In this document: one piece after another, positions 47,807 to 59,524 of the stretch
Numbering within the stretch: position 1 is the stretch's first letter
Layout: each line of letters begins with the position of its first letter
DNA from: Muricea muricata
Taxonomy: Eukaryota > Cnidaria > Anthozoa > Malacalcyonacea > Plexauridae
Assembly (NCBI GenBank): GCA_963855995.1
Contig: OY979731.1
Coordinates: 434,001-498,000 of the forward strand
DNA length: 64,000 nt
Direction of reading: 5' to 3'
Notes under the pieces: generated by a model
Databases searched by the model: none
Told to the model about the DNA's origin: nothing
What the model saw: only the letters and a program-made list of their open reading frames with translations
Translations under genes and position numbers: made by a program

Positions 47807-49753
47807 ACATTAACTACTTAAGAGTGTTTCCAATACTCTCTCTGAATAGAGAATCAGGAGATTTAATTTTCATTGCAAATTCATAAGAATGCTTTGTGCT
47901 TTTTTCAAGTAACCATACTTTAGAACAATTGCCCCGAAGAGAGAAACAGACATTGGACTTGCTAAAAATGCTGGGGCATTGACCCCATGAAAACATTCAA
48001 AACAGCTGAGGTTCAGGGAACAGTGTCTCTATTATGTGCACCTATGTTAGGCCCATGTTAGCAACAGCTACACCTTTTATAGCTGATTCAACTATCTGTT
48101 TGTCTTTATTCTGTGACAAGGGTCAGTTTTGCCACTATGTTATGTGAACCGTATTAAAAGCGCTTGAGCAAGTTAAAAATATTGAGTAAGTTCATTCTGC
48201 TTCATTAATTATGCTCATTTTTGCAACATTTGGCATTGTTACCATTTCAATATTGAGTCATTTTTTCCAGGGGGGAGGGGACAGCAATATTTGCTATGCA
48301 TTATTAATTTGTTTTGAAATTGATTGTTTTTTAACACAAATATATGAATGTTGCCTTCAGAGGCGTCGCCAGCTCGATAAGCGAGTGGGACATATTCATA
48401 TATTCTTGTTCAGCGCAATTAATTTCTTTTCAAATTGAATCGGTTTCAAACGAATTTAATGGCCAGAACACAAGTACATGAACGTTCCCCGTTATCGAGC
48501 TGCAAAAATTAGTAGCTGTCTCTTCCTCCAGTTGTTGAGCTGGCTATGTCACTGGCGGCCACAGCAGTTGCAATACAATTTGAAATAACAACTTGAAAAT
48601 GCTTGGGGAATTTAAACTGACAGCCTGAACTGACACCGAACTTGTCATTTGCACTGTGTTATTTGTGGTAGTTGGCAATAATCATATTTTGTGATTCTCT
48701 TTAGTTATATGACTTGAAATTAACGAAATTTACCTGAAATTAAAGCACTGTGTTGGTTTTTAGACCGTGTTTGATGCACTTGTCTGCTAGCTTTAGAACC
48801 ACCATTGTCAAAATTACAACTACAAAATAGAAAAAAAATCGACTAAAAATTGAGTTTGCGCTTAAAGTAACGCCAAAGATTAATCAAATAGCACCTCTAC
48901 TACATGTAGAGGGAAAAAGAACAGAAAATTTTTAAGGTTTTACCTTTAAAATTAAAAAAATTCACATAGAAATTTGGACTATTTTATAATTTAAATTTTC
49001 CGCCTCGATCCCAGGTTCTCGTCTCATCCGCGCACTTTTCCAATATATGGTATATTTGCTGCTAAGTATGTACAATGATGTACATTAATGTGTAGAGTGG
49101 TGCACAGATTACATCGATTATTTTACATAATAGACCTCAGAAGTGCTTACGTCACGCGGTTCAATGCATATAAATACAAGGCAAATTTTTCCAACATGCT
49201 TCCCACACTGCATTGCAATTTATTGTTAAACTCCGGCGTGACGCAAGGACCTCTAATGTCTATTGGTCAGGAAATTGGTCAAACTCTGGTGTTCAATTAA
49301 CAATTAGACAGCGAGGCCGATTTGTCTAATTGTTTTAGTATACAATCTGAACTGTATCTGACTATCTTTGCATTAATTTGGAGAAAAAAGCCACAAATGA
49401 ATTAAATTAATTTAAATTATTTACACGAGCACGAGATTAAAAATAAAAATTAAAAATCATCTTACCATTAAAAATCTTTACTCAATATTTTGTGACTTTT
49501 CTCGTTGTTTTTTTCGGGAATAGAAATGTCTATCAAATTTTCTAAAAATTCATCGGACATTTCGGCAAACCGATGATTTGACGGCATTTTAAAGCTTTGT
49601 TTTGCTATTACGAATAGTCCATGGTTGAGAAGCCAATCAAAACTCTGGATTTGTAATAGTCCATGGTCGAGTGTATGCTAATATCCATTCGTCTTTAGAA
49701 AGTCTGATTAAGTCGCCCCTAAACTAAACTAGTACACCATAAAATTAACTGTC
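47807..49753. other. Spacer between mS23 and BHMT, no supported gene
   Basis: AT-rich. An imperfect inverted repeat near 48355-48520 pairs GCCAGCTCGATAAGCG with CCCCGTTATCGAGCTG. No exon chain is supported. Confidence 0.4.
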
Positions 49754-49759
49754 TTTATT
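49754..49759 (-). terminator. BHMT: Poly(A) signal of the BHMT gene
   Basis: TTTATT on the plus strand gives AATAAA on the minus strand, 165 bases after the BHMT stop codon. This is a normal 3' UTR length. Confidence 0.6.
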
Positions 49760-49924
49760 CAAATCATTTCATCAAAAAATAATACACTTTATAGATCAAA
49801 ACAGGAAACAGTAGAAACTCTTTTGCGAATATGCTTCACCAGAATAAAAACAGTCAGATTCACTCACAGGCTAACCAAATCATCAATCATTGCTTCTGTC
49901 TTTAATGTTCCCAGCTAATCCTGT

Positions 49925-52900
49925 TCAGTTGTTGACTGATTCGTTGAATGATGGACAATATGGTCGGCCAGACGCTGGTTTCAAATTCAGCCAAAATTCC
50001 TTGTTTCTCTCTCTAGAAAGTTTCACACAATTAAGTTTTTAACCGCAGCTAGATTGCATCAACTGTAGCTGGTTTCGACTTACTTTTCAAGAAACAAAAG
50101 ACAGACCAAACTTAAAAATATTTTTTCACCATTAACAACAATACTTACAGCTGTTTATTCGTTGAAGTGTATAATCCAGAATATGCGTGTTTTTCACTGC
50201 TAGCTGCTTTTTTACCGCGTTCTCTCTCAAGCTAGAAGAAAAAATTGCATGGCATTTTTTCCACAGCCACTAAAATGATAGCGAAGGTATACAGACTATA
50301 ATACGGTATACATTAGTCTATTATGAAATAAGGTTTAATCCGGTAGTTGCACGATTCTTGGGTCAGCGCATTTACCTAACAGTGTATTGCCTGATTGCAC
50401 AATGGGGCTCCACGCCCAGCACCACACACAATGACACTTGGATTAACTTGAAATTACTTTTGTACAATATAGGTTTCCCTAGTTCTTTATACGCATGCTT
50501 TACCACACTTCAAAGTTTTAATAGAGCAAAGCAATTATGTTATTATTATAATTAAAGCATTATTCAAAGAAGGTTAATGAACAAGAAATGTGCCAGTTTA
50601 GCTAAAACTGATCTTCCCCTGGACCTTCTAAAATTAATTATATACAGTACGAGTTACATTTACATTACATTATAAATACATTACCTACATTATACATAAT
50701 ACATTTATAATTATTTAATTTATTTAAATTACATTATACATTAATACAATATACATTTATACATATTAAATCTTTAATATAATTAACAATTAATATATTA
50801 TTATAATAATATATTATAATAACGTATGTAAGCAATTTGTTGGTCTTAGTATCTAGCAGTCGTTGATCACGATACTTCTTATTATGATGAAGCATACTTG
50901 CGACAAAGAGAAAAGCCAGTAAAATTTCTAGCCAGAAAACACATGTTACCAACCTCTTCCGAGATGGCTCGAATGTGATAAGCTTTAAACCCGCAACAGC
51001 CGCCAAAATATCGTACACCCAAATCGTAGGCATCCCTGGTCAGTTTATGAACTTCCCACCTTGTCAACTGTCGTGGTTCCAGAGCTTGAACGTTTTATTA
51101 ATAAACAATAAGAGTTAGAGAAATCGTCCGAGTAGTAAGACCCGGGATAACAAGTTTTGACAATCAACTAGGTTGAAACAAGTGTTTTGGCAACTTGCAA
51201 CTGACTTTTCGTCAACAAGCTGCCGCAAGGCATGCGAGATGATCCTGATATCGGCAAGTTGATAACAAGTTTGTTGCAAGATATTTTTGGCTGTGTAATG
51301 GGCCTTTAATCTCTTAGACGAAATTTTGAAAAAAATCGAAATAGGAAAAAATATTACCACAGCTTGAAAGAGCATCCTAAGCATAGTAAAATTGCAAAGT
51401 TTGGTTGTGAAATGTTTTAAACTATAGAAAATATAGCCTTGCGAGTTTGGAATATTTTGTATACATTTGTATTACGGGTGGAAAATAATACCCAGTTGAT
51501 ACCCTTGGGTATTCACTTCTCACGGATGATACAAACTACAGAAAATTTGCCAACTTCACAAGGCTATATTTTCTATAGTTTACAACATTTTACAACCAAA
51601 CATTGCAATTTTACTAAGTTTAGGATGCTCTTTCAAACTGGGGTAATGTTTTTTTCCTATTTCAATTTTTTTCAAAACTAAGGTTAGATTAAACATTAAA
51701 CGTCCATTCTCGAAAACATAGTTTTAGGAATTTTAGGCTCACAATATGCTCTCGACTTACCAAGTGGAAACTCAGGTAGACCAAGATATCCTTGTTTTTT
51801 ATCACCATCGGGGCAATGAAAGCCCAGAGGTTGAAACAAGAGATGAGCTTTGAGTCCTGCTTTCTGTAAACCTTCTTTCATTTTACCCACAGCTTTTAAT
51901 GATTCAGGCGGGTCGAACTTGCAGTTCACTCCAATCACATCGGCACCTGTGATGTACGTCACATTTAGAGATCATTCCTAAGAAAACTCATACAATCTTT
52001 CGTTTGTCAACTCTCATACAACTCTAGTTCTGGTTTGAATGGAACACAAGAGTTGGGAAAACTCTCATGGAAACTCTCGCTTGTCAACTCTCATCAACGC
52101 TCATGCAACTCTTGTTCTCGTTTGACCAGGACATGAGAGTTGAGAAAACTCTCATACAAACTCTCGCTTCTCAGCTCTCATCAACTCTCATGCAACTCTT
52201 GTATTCGTTTGACCAGGGCATGAGAGTTGAGAAAACTCTCATACAAACTCTTGCTTGTCAACTTTCATCAACTCTCATACAAACGGCAACACGACTGATT
52301 CTAGCAGTCATTGTTAATACAACAGAATTCTTACCAGCTTTAACCAAGCGTGCTGCACATTCCTCAGTAGGGACTCCGTTAAAATCAGACTCAGAAGTTA
52401 TGCAGAGGCTAGCAAAGACAGGCTTTCCTGTTTCTTTTAACACCTCAATTGCCCACTCAGCTTCTTCACAGATATGAAAATACTAAAAATACATTTCTTT
52501 CATATTGTTCCTCACGCACATACTTGAAATGATCTTTGTTTTTTATAGTAGACGAGGACCCAATAGAATAGAGACACTGCAGAAATAAAGGGCACCCTAT
52601 ATCCAAAGAAGAGATCCTACACCCATAGGGTCGACTCTGGTCATTGAAGCGGCCCCGTGAACATATGGGCACCGTTTAGGAGGGACCACATATTCCCAGG
52701 GTGTATTCTATAGCCACACTGACATCCCATACCCACAAAAGAAACCAATAACCATAGGGTGAGCCCAATAGTCAAAGGGGAGAACTTATGCAGGGGGAGG
52801 AAAATGGTTGTAGGTATGGACACCTGCTTGCTCACCTCCGCAATCAAGAAGTCTGCACCATGTCTAACAAAAATTTCAGCTTGTTCTTTAAAGTATTCTT

Positions 52901-53619
52901 GAACTTTCTCCTTGCCCCCGCCCTGAATATAAATATTTGTCGCGGACAGTCCTCCAGCCCAAAGGCAATTGTACTCAGCTGCAATTTTCTTCACAATCTT
53001 ACAAGCGGATTCATTTACAGCATTCCGCTCTCCAGTTTGCGCCTAAATAAACAACGTTTTTAATACGCAGAATCTCTCCACGTAATCTAACGTGAGAATC
53101 ATCTCTTATTGACCCAGTGTTGAAAAGAGCTAAAGGAAACAAACTTTATTTATCGGATCGCAGAACTTACTCGATCTAAATGATCGTTTGCATTGAAAGT
53201 AAACGCTTGCAGGACATCAGAGCCAGCTCTGGCGAATTCTCTATGTAGGCCTTCCACTAAAACGAGATTACAGAAAGGTTAAGGATACCCTGGTTCCTGG
53301 TTTGTTTAAGAATCTTGTATCAATTTCTGTATATTGACTCCTAATTACTGTATGTGTTCTTTCGCAGAAGACCATAGTCTATCGTGAAGTATGATGTAAA
53401 GTGATGATAATAGTGACAAGAAAAATGTCAGTATTAATTAAGGATATAGTGTATCTGCTGAAACGATGGTTTCTAAACTAACATACCGGCATGTGGGTGC
53501 TCTACATTAACCTCTGGTGTCCAGGCTCCAGCTTTCGCATAACCACGTCGTTCCATTTCAGTGATATAACCACCATCTCCGATCAAACTTTCTCCCGCAT
53601 TCAGGCGCTCTAAGATTGT
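49925..53619 (-). CDS. BHMT: Betaine-homocysteine S-methyltransferase
   Basis: A zinc enzyme that transfers a methyl group from betaine to homocysteine, making methionine. Exons from 5' to 3': 53487-53619, 53171-53256, 52836-53042, 52335-52482, 51761-51946, 50954-51084, 50149-50231, 49925-50012. Phases all close, giving 353 residues without the first exon. The N-terminus reads [17 protein letters not shown] (Asp of GDGG kept) and GAWTPE. The zinc ligands are the Cys of GVNCKFDP and the Cys pair of GGCCGF. The betaine-site Glu-Tyr of AE|YF is split by an intron. The position of human Tyr77 (FTFYAS) is Asn here (FTFNAN). The C-terminus ends soon after ASGRPY, about 30 residues shorter than human BHMT (406). 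The exon 50954 donor (GAG|GTTGGT) is weak. The first exon must end in phase 0; 59328-59357 is a candidate. Confidence 0.93.
51325..51682. mobile_element. MITE family B, copy 2 (BHMT intron)
   Basis: Longer arms than copy 1. The left reads TTTTGAAAAAAATCGAAATA and GAGCATCCTAAGCATAG; the right reads GATGCTCTTTCAAACTGG and TTCAATTTTTTTCAAAAC. The centre differs from copy 1 (TACCCAGTTGATACCCTTGGGTA). Confidence 0.85.
52008..52283 (-). repeat. 87-bp minisatellite, locus 3 (BHMT intron)
   Basis: About three units in reverse orientation, with CTTGTTCTCGTTTGACCAGG, ACTCTCATACAAACTCTCGC and TTGTCAACTCTCATCAACTC. It lies between exons 52335-52482 and 51761-51946. Confidence 0.9.
53085..53160 (-). repeat. 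Single degenerate 114-bp repeat unit (BHMT intron)
   Basis: GAATCATCTCTTATTGACCC and AAACTTTATTTAT identify it. It occupies most of the 128-base intron between 53043 and 53170. Confidence 0.7.
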
Positions 53620-53651
53620 CTAAAAATTCAAACATAAAGCATTGTTTTTAT

Positions 53652-53992
53652 TCTGCTTAGAGTTGAGGAGCTAGAGTTTGTGTGAGAGTTTTCTCAACAT
53701 GTCCTGGTCAAACGAGAACAAGAGTTGCATGAGAGTTGATGAGAGTTGACAAGCGAGAGTTTGTGTGAGAGTTTTCTCATCTCTCATGTGCTGGTGAAAC
53801 GAGAACTAGAGTTGCATGGGAGTTGATGAGAGTTGACAAGCGAGAGTTTGTATTAGAGTTTTCTCAACTCTCATGTCCTGGTCAAACGAGAACAAGAGTT
53901 GCATGAGAGTTGATGAGAGTTGACAAGAGAGAGTTTTTGTGACAGTTTTCTCAACGCTCATGTCTTGGCCAAGCGAGAACAAGAGTTGCAAA
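53652..53992 (+). repeat. 87-bp minisatellite, locus 4
   Basis: About four units with GGTCAAACGAGAACAAGAGT and ATGAGAGTTGACAAGCGAGA. It begins about 30 bases beyond the 3' splice site of the first recognised BHMT exon (53619). Confidence 0.9.
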
Positions 53993-54880
53993 ATCTAAAT
54001 CCACGTATCAGAATGCGGAACAAATGCATCGGATCCCGTAATCCACGTGTCACGATCTGTTATCAGCGAATTAAGCTTTGCAAAGTATGCGCCTTAATCC
54101 AATAGCTGCCTTGGATTCCTCGAGGTGATAATTTTGCACGATTGGTCGGATAAAGGTTACACATGGCTGATTCAAATCAATTTAATCCCAATCTTAGGTC
54201 ATTTCAATCTTATACTTAAGCGTTATATTTTCTCTTAAAAAATCAGAACACAATTCCCCCCGTTTAAGCAGCATCATTTATCTTTAATAATAATCGTAAT
54301 ATTGCTTCTGCGAGCCGGATATTCAGCCAAATAAAGACAATTATTCACACAGCATTAAATATCAATGACCTTGTAAACACAAGCAAGGCATTTGGCAAGC
54401 TAAATAAACAAGCTCTTATGGCAAGTCTCAAAACTCTCTTCTCTCCGCTATATAACTGTCCCCTCTCAGCAGTTAGAAATTCCATACGAACAGACAAATT
54501 TACCTACAATGTGGAATTTGTTATTTGGCGTGAATAAAGCAAACATCAGATCACTCGTCATAATCGCCTCGACTAACAGCCTCAGCAAATCGTGCACGAT
54601 ATTTTATGATTTCCTATCAAATAAAAATGCTCTTAATATGTATACAACGCTATATTTCATTGCATACCTTTTTACTCGGGTTTGACATAATTCAACAACG
54701 TTTAACGTCAAGGATGTGCAAGATGCAGGTCGATAAAGCCAATGAGATAATGAAACATTCCTGTAACATAAAACCGAACATGAGACAAGCATTTCGCAAT
54801 AGGGGTACATGCTCATTTGCATCGTCTAAAAACCCCGGCCACTGGATAGTATGCCTGAGTTTTAAAGCTTTCCCTCTGTA
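53993..54880. other. Spacer, no supported gene
   Basis: Opposed frames of 91 and 72 codons at 54604-54881 mirror each other. I see no recognisable motif and no splice chain. Confidence 0.35.
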
Positions 54881-54884
54881 GTAA

Positions 54885-55300
54885 CATAGAATCAATGAGG
54901 AATGATCCTTACTGGACCTCTAGGAAGAACAGTTTAAAACTGATGGAGCTATCCAGTATAAATAAAGTTAGTTTAGGTTTTCTCCTGTAGTAACACTGGA
55001 TCAATAAGAGATGGTCCTTACTGGACCTCCAGGAAGAACAGTTTAGAACTGGTAGAGCTGCCCAGGATGAATAAAGTTAGTTTAGTTTAGGCTTCCTCCT
55101 GTAGTAACACTAGATCAATAAGAGATGATCCTAACAGGACCTCTAGGCAGAACAGTTTGGCACTGATAGAGCTATCCAGTATAAATAAAGTTAGTTGAGT
55201 TTAGGTTCCTCCTGTGACAACACTAAATCGACAATATATGATCGTTAGTGGGCATCTAGGAAGAACAGTTCAAAACTGATAAAGCAATCAAGTATAGAAA
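54885..55300 (+). repeat. 114-bp tandem repeat array
   Basis: Nearly four units with CTAGGAAGAACAGTTTAAAA, TATAAATAAAGTTAGTTTAG and CTCCTGTAGTAACACTGGAT. Confidence 0.9.
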
Positions 55301-55829
55301 TAGAAAAACCACACTTCCAATACTATTAAAGGAAATAATCCGAGTCAATGAATATGGAGAACAACACGAACCCAGATATAATCTCGTCGTATTAATATGA
55401 AAATCGTTTGCAGCTGTCCGGATAACTTTAAATTATACGTTGTGCATATACGAAAAAATTAAAATCAGAAAATCGATTTAATCTCGCGGATACTGTGAGC
55501 AAAGAAAGAGAAGAAACTTTATGACTGGAAACACGACACCAGAAAGAAGAAGACAAAGATTTAATTCATTGTCGTTGAATTAAGGTAACGTAGCTGCGTA
55601 AACCTTGGTTTTGGTTTATAGTTTTTAGCGTTTTTAAAGAGCATTTTTTGAGAACTGAATTTGAAAGCTGTCTGTGCAGATAGAATGTTTTCTCAACGAC
55701 CAACGTATATTTGAGAAGTCTGGACAGGAAATGATTTTCTTGTCGATTGTCTTTAAAAACTTCGCCAAAAACGACATAACATTCGAGAAGTTCAAAAGAG
55801 CTACTATATCCACTGTAAATCAATTTAAT

Positions 55830-56065
55830 TTGGTTTAGGTTTTCATGTGTAATATCACTGCATGGATCAAATGAAATGACCCCTACTGGACCTTTAAAAA
55901 GAACAGTTTAGAACTGATAAAGCTACCCAGTATAAATAAAGTTAGTTTAGCTTAGGTTTCCTCCTGTAATATCACTGGATCAATAAGAGATGATCCTTAC
56001 CGGACCTGTAGGAACAGGTTAAAACTGATAGAGCTATCATATCCAGTATAAATAAAGTCAGTTGA
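55830..56065 (+). repeat. 114-bp tandem repeat array
   Basis: Two units with GAACAGTTTAGAACTGATAA, AAGTTAGTTTAGCTTAGGTT and CACTGGATCAATAAGAGATG. Same orientation as the preceding array, separated by about 530 bases. Confidence 0.85.
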
Positions 56066-56339
56066 TAGTTGGACCATTTAGCATCAATAAAAGTTGATTC
56101 TTAATGGTCTCCGACGGAAAAAGTTTAGATACAGAAGCGAAGAAATCAATTACTAGAACGTGAGAGACTGCGAGGCTGTCCACATCTGGTTAGCTAATAT
56201 TTTCATGAATAAACAAATGAAATGAGGCGACATCCGAAGACTATCAAAATGAAATGAATAGATAACAAGGCATTATTGCAATGAAATTGGCGTAATGTTT
56301 ATTAACAGTGACAATGCACTCATCATACCTGAGGGAGCT

Positions 56340-56670
56340 TGGAGACTCAAAAGTTGTTCTTCCTGGAGGTTCATTAAGGTTCATCTCTTATTGATCCAGT
56401 GTTACTACAGGAGGAAATCTAAACTAAATTAACTTTATTGATACTGGATAGCTCTATCAGTTCTAAACTGTTCTTCCTAGAGGTCCAGTAAGGATCATCT
56501 CTTATTGATCCAGTGTTACCACAGGATGGAACCTAAACTAAACTAACTTTATTTACACTGGATGGCTCTATCAATTCTAAACTGTTCTTCCTAGAGTACA
56601 GTGAGGATCATGACTGATTGATCCAGTGTTACTACCAGAGAAAACTTGATTATTTATATTGGATAGCTCG
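56340..56670 (-). repeat. 114-bp tandem repeat array, reverse orientation
   Basis: About three units with TCATCTCTTATTGATCCAGT, GGATAGCTCTATCAGTTCTA and AACTGTTCTTCCTAGAGGTC. It is inverted relative to the array ending at 56065, so the pair could form a hairpin. Confidence 0.9.
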
Positions 56671-58019
56671 ACGTCTTTATAATAAATAATTCTCAGGCCG
56701 AGGTCATTTGGTGAGAGCCAACTTGTTAAGATGATTAAGGAAGCGAGGAAGTGTTAAAAATAACCATGACAACTACGTCTGTACGTAATAAACTATATAT
56801 GTTCACCAAAGGTTAAAAAACAGGAAACTTACTATATATAAAATCCCAAGTAGGAACGTCACATGTTCCTCATTGCCTTAATTGCTTAGGATGTGAAGAT
56901 TTTTCTTGTCTATATACAATGACCATCCCTAAGGAAATGAATGGACAAGAAATTACCAAAACAGAAAGATATAGACAATAATTATGGTGTGAAGTTGAGG
57001 ATTCTTCTCACGTTGTAGATTGGTTCAGCACATTTTACAGCGAGAAAATTTATTGAATCAAGTGTCTTAATCTTATGTGGGAATATCGCACGTGTGGAAA
57101 TTTATGCTGGGAACAGTTGGGAAATATTCATCATCAACTGTGGGTGCTCCGGAAGGAAGTGAACCAATGCCTTAGCGATATTCATTTGTGTATTGATAAG
57201 CATAAAATTTCCCTTGCTCTTGCCAGCTTCCTCTGTAGCTCAGAGAGCATTAATCCGGAGGAGCTATAATTGACGATGAATATTTCTCAACTGTTCCAGG
57301 CTACAATTTCAACATGTGTATGAGTCCCACTTGAGATTAAGACATATTTACCCTCTAAAAATGAGCCAACATCTAGTGAAGAGTGTCGTAAAAAGTTGTT
57401 AAGTACTTTATATGTATGAAGTAATTGAGTAGATCAGTATTAAGGAAAGGGTTGTCTCTCAAAACGAAAGTTGTTCGCAGGAAATTCTTAAAAGCAGGAA
57501 CTTTATTAAAGGCTGAAGCCATTAAACTTGAGAACCTGAAAGCATAGATCCTCGAGTACCTCTCTTTTAGACACGCCCAAACACTAATAACTGACAAAAA
57601 TATTTTCCACGTTGTCAGTGTCGCCAGTGCAGCCAAAAGCACAAAAAATCATAGGATCTTCCATCACCTGAAACGAGAAACAGTATTTGACATTTAGAGT
57701 GAAGCCACTTGGTCGAGAGCTATAGGACACTGTTATGTTCATGTACAAAATACTTGAACAAAACATTACAAAATAAGCATGCAGAGTATTTTAAAATCCA
57801 ACCCAAAAAGGGAATTGTTTTTATCAGTAACGGATTGCCAAGGGTATATCTTCGAACAATATTCCTTTATAGTTGCAATATCTAAAATGTTGTTTTTTAA
57901 AAGCTTTGACACATTTAAGTGTTCAATACTTGATTCCTATAGAAACATCCAGTCAAAGAGGAAAAATTAGCATAAATTAGCAATTGAGGCACACGAGACA
58001 ACATCAAGTATCTGTTAAC
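56671..58019. other. Spacer, no supported gene
   Basis: A minus-strand stretch below 57667 (after TTTCAG) is open and reads MEDPMIFCAFGCTGDTDNV before a TAG, but its phase does not fit the exon upstream at 58025-58095. Plus-strand frames at 57075-57269 and 57779-57970 have no recognisable motif. Confidence 0.3.
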
Positions 58020-58024
58020 CTTAC

Positions 58025-59401
58025 ATTTTCATTGAAACTTTAAGAACTTCAAAGGCTTCTTTAAAGTGAATATTGCACGTCCCGTCTGGATAACTCTGTT
58101 GTGTAAAAAACAAAACAACATTAAAATTTAAAATATTTCACGGACACAGTTACAGATGCATCTAGAGTTATAAACTTTTAAAGATTCATAAAGAGCATTA
58201 TATCGCCAGGTAGGACTAGAAAGGATCTTTGAAAGCAATCAAAATTTGTAAAATAAAACTTTTTTGTATAATTCAGGAGTTCAGACTATATTATATTACT
58301 CAGATCAATTGCTGCGCCACCCCCCCCCCCACACACACACACACACACATACAGGGAATTTTTAGTGCGTGTTTCATCATTTACATCACGTGATTCCTGT
58401 TTACAGGGACAAAATGGGACGTGATTTTGATGTAGTAAAAATAGCCATTAAGGATAAACAACAGTTTAAAGAGTTTGATATTTTGGCAAAATCTCTTTGA
58501 AGGTTATTGTTGCTCTTACAGTCTCGTTTGCAATCATATCATACGACCTAAAAATACAATGAAGTTTTGACACATCATGAAACACGAATTTTTCCCAATA
58601 CATCAAAATAACAGTCTGGGTTCTTATCTGGGCAAAACGAGGACAGGTATTACACAATTTAAATCCACTCTACCGAATGTTTCATCAGTAGGAGGAAACA
58701 TTGCAGCCGAAACCTCAAAGAATGACGTACGAAATTTACCTTACACCTAACCCTTGGGCGATGAAAATTATTAAAAGTTCATGTTAAAAGTCACTCTTGG
58801 AATACTTCCAAAGCCTTGAAAGTCAAGCATCCTAGCTCTAGATAAAGTGTTTACAAAGCGCGTGAAAGGCTAAATTCGTTATAATGCTCATCCGGTTTTT
58901 CTAAGAGATTACTATGCGGAAAATGTGTATCAGTTTGTGCGAATAAAGAGTCTTTTAAAGACAAGGCGTGAATATACCATGTTAAGTTTATCATAACACG
59001 AATGAGTTATATCTTAAACTGTTTTTCCTATTGAGATCCAGTTAGGATCATCTCGTATTGATCCAGTGTTACTACAGGAAGAAACCTAAACTAAACTAAC
59101 ATTATTTATACTGGATATAGCTCTATTACTTCTAGACCGTTCTCGACTTTACTGATAAATTGCTATCAAAAAAATATGGAATATAGCCCTTCAACTCGTT
59201 ATAAAAGCTTAGTCAGGTACACGAAAGAACTCTGTCTACTTTTCAATCCAAAAAGCTAATATACATATTATTGAAAGAAAGAATTGGCAGCAAAACAAGA
59301 GGAACTATCTAAAGGTTTCACAAGTACCTTTACGTGACAGCAACCCAGTGTCACCATCTTTCAAACGCTTCCTCGTCGATTGAAGAGTCCATACAATACA
59401 T
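58025..59401 (-). CDS. Candidate three-exon small gene, unknown product
   Basis: On the minus strand, 59355-59401, 58520-58547 and 58025-58095 join in phase. The first opens with MYCMDSSIDEEAFER and a GTGACA donor, the second adds SYDMIANET with donor GTAAGA, and the third adds SYPDGTCNIHFKEAFEVL then KVSMK with donor GTAAGG. The middle exon is open in only one frame, and that frame fits both neighbours. If the third exon joins the acceptor at 57667, a stop is made across the junction, giving about 49 residues. No family is recognised. The pattern could arise by chance, and the first exon overlaps a rival BHMT exon candidate in another frame. Confidence 0.27.
59030..59135 (-). repeat. 114-bp repeat unit, reverse orientation
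   Basis: About one unit with TCATCTCGTATTGATCCAGT and GAAACCTAAACTAAACTAAC. Confidence 0.8.
59328..59357 (-). CDS. BHMT: Candidate first coding exon of BHMT
   Basis: The minus-strand ATG in AAAGATGG opens MVTLGCCHVK, followed by donor GTACTT in phase 0, the phase that the exon at 53487-53619 ([10 protein letters not shown]) requires. The joined N-terminus would be one residue shorter than the human one up to LNAGE. It would require a 5.7-kb intron. The peptide itself is not conserved in the family, so the support is phase, start context and length only. Confidence 0.27.
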
Positions 59402-59524
59402 GAACGGCGGCACGGTTTACTACAAGAATTTTTTAACAGAAAGTCATCATCGTATGTTTGAAATAGAATCAACTTTAATATCGGTATCTCTTTTGTATAT
59501 TTATGGTTAAATGATGCGTAGTTA

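Noticed and set aside
52067-52477. 136-codon plus-strand frame
   Set aside because: It consists of the 87-bp minisatellite kept open by its multiple-of-three length, running antisense into a BHMT exon.
57584-57766. Minus-strand frame reading MEDPMIFCAFGCTGDTDNV
   Set aside because: It has a good upstream TTTCAG acceptor, but its phase does not fit the preceding candidate exon, and no family is recognised.
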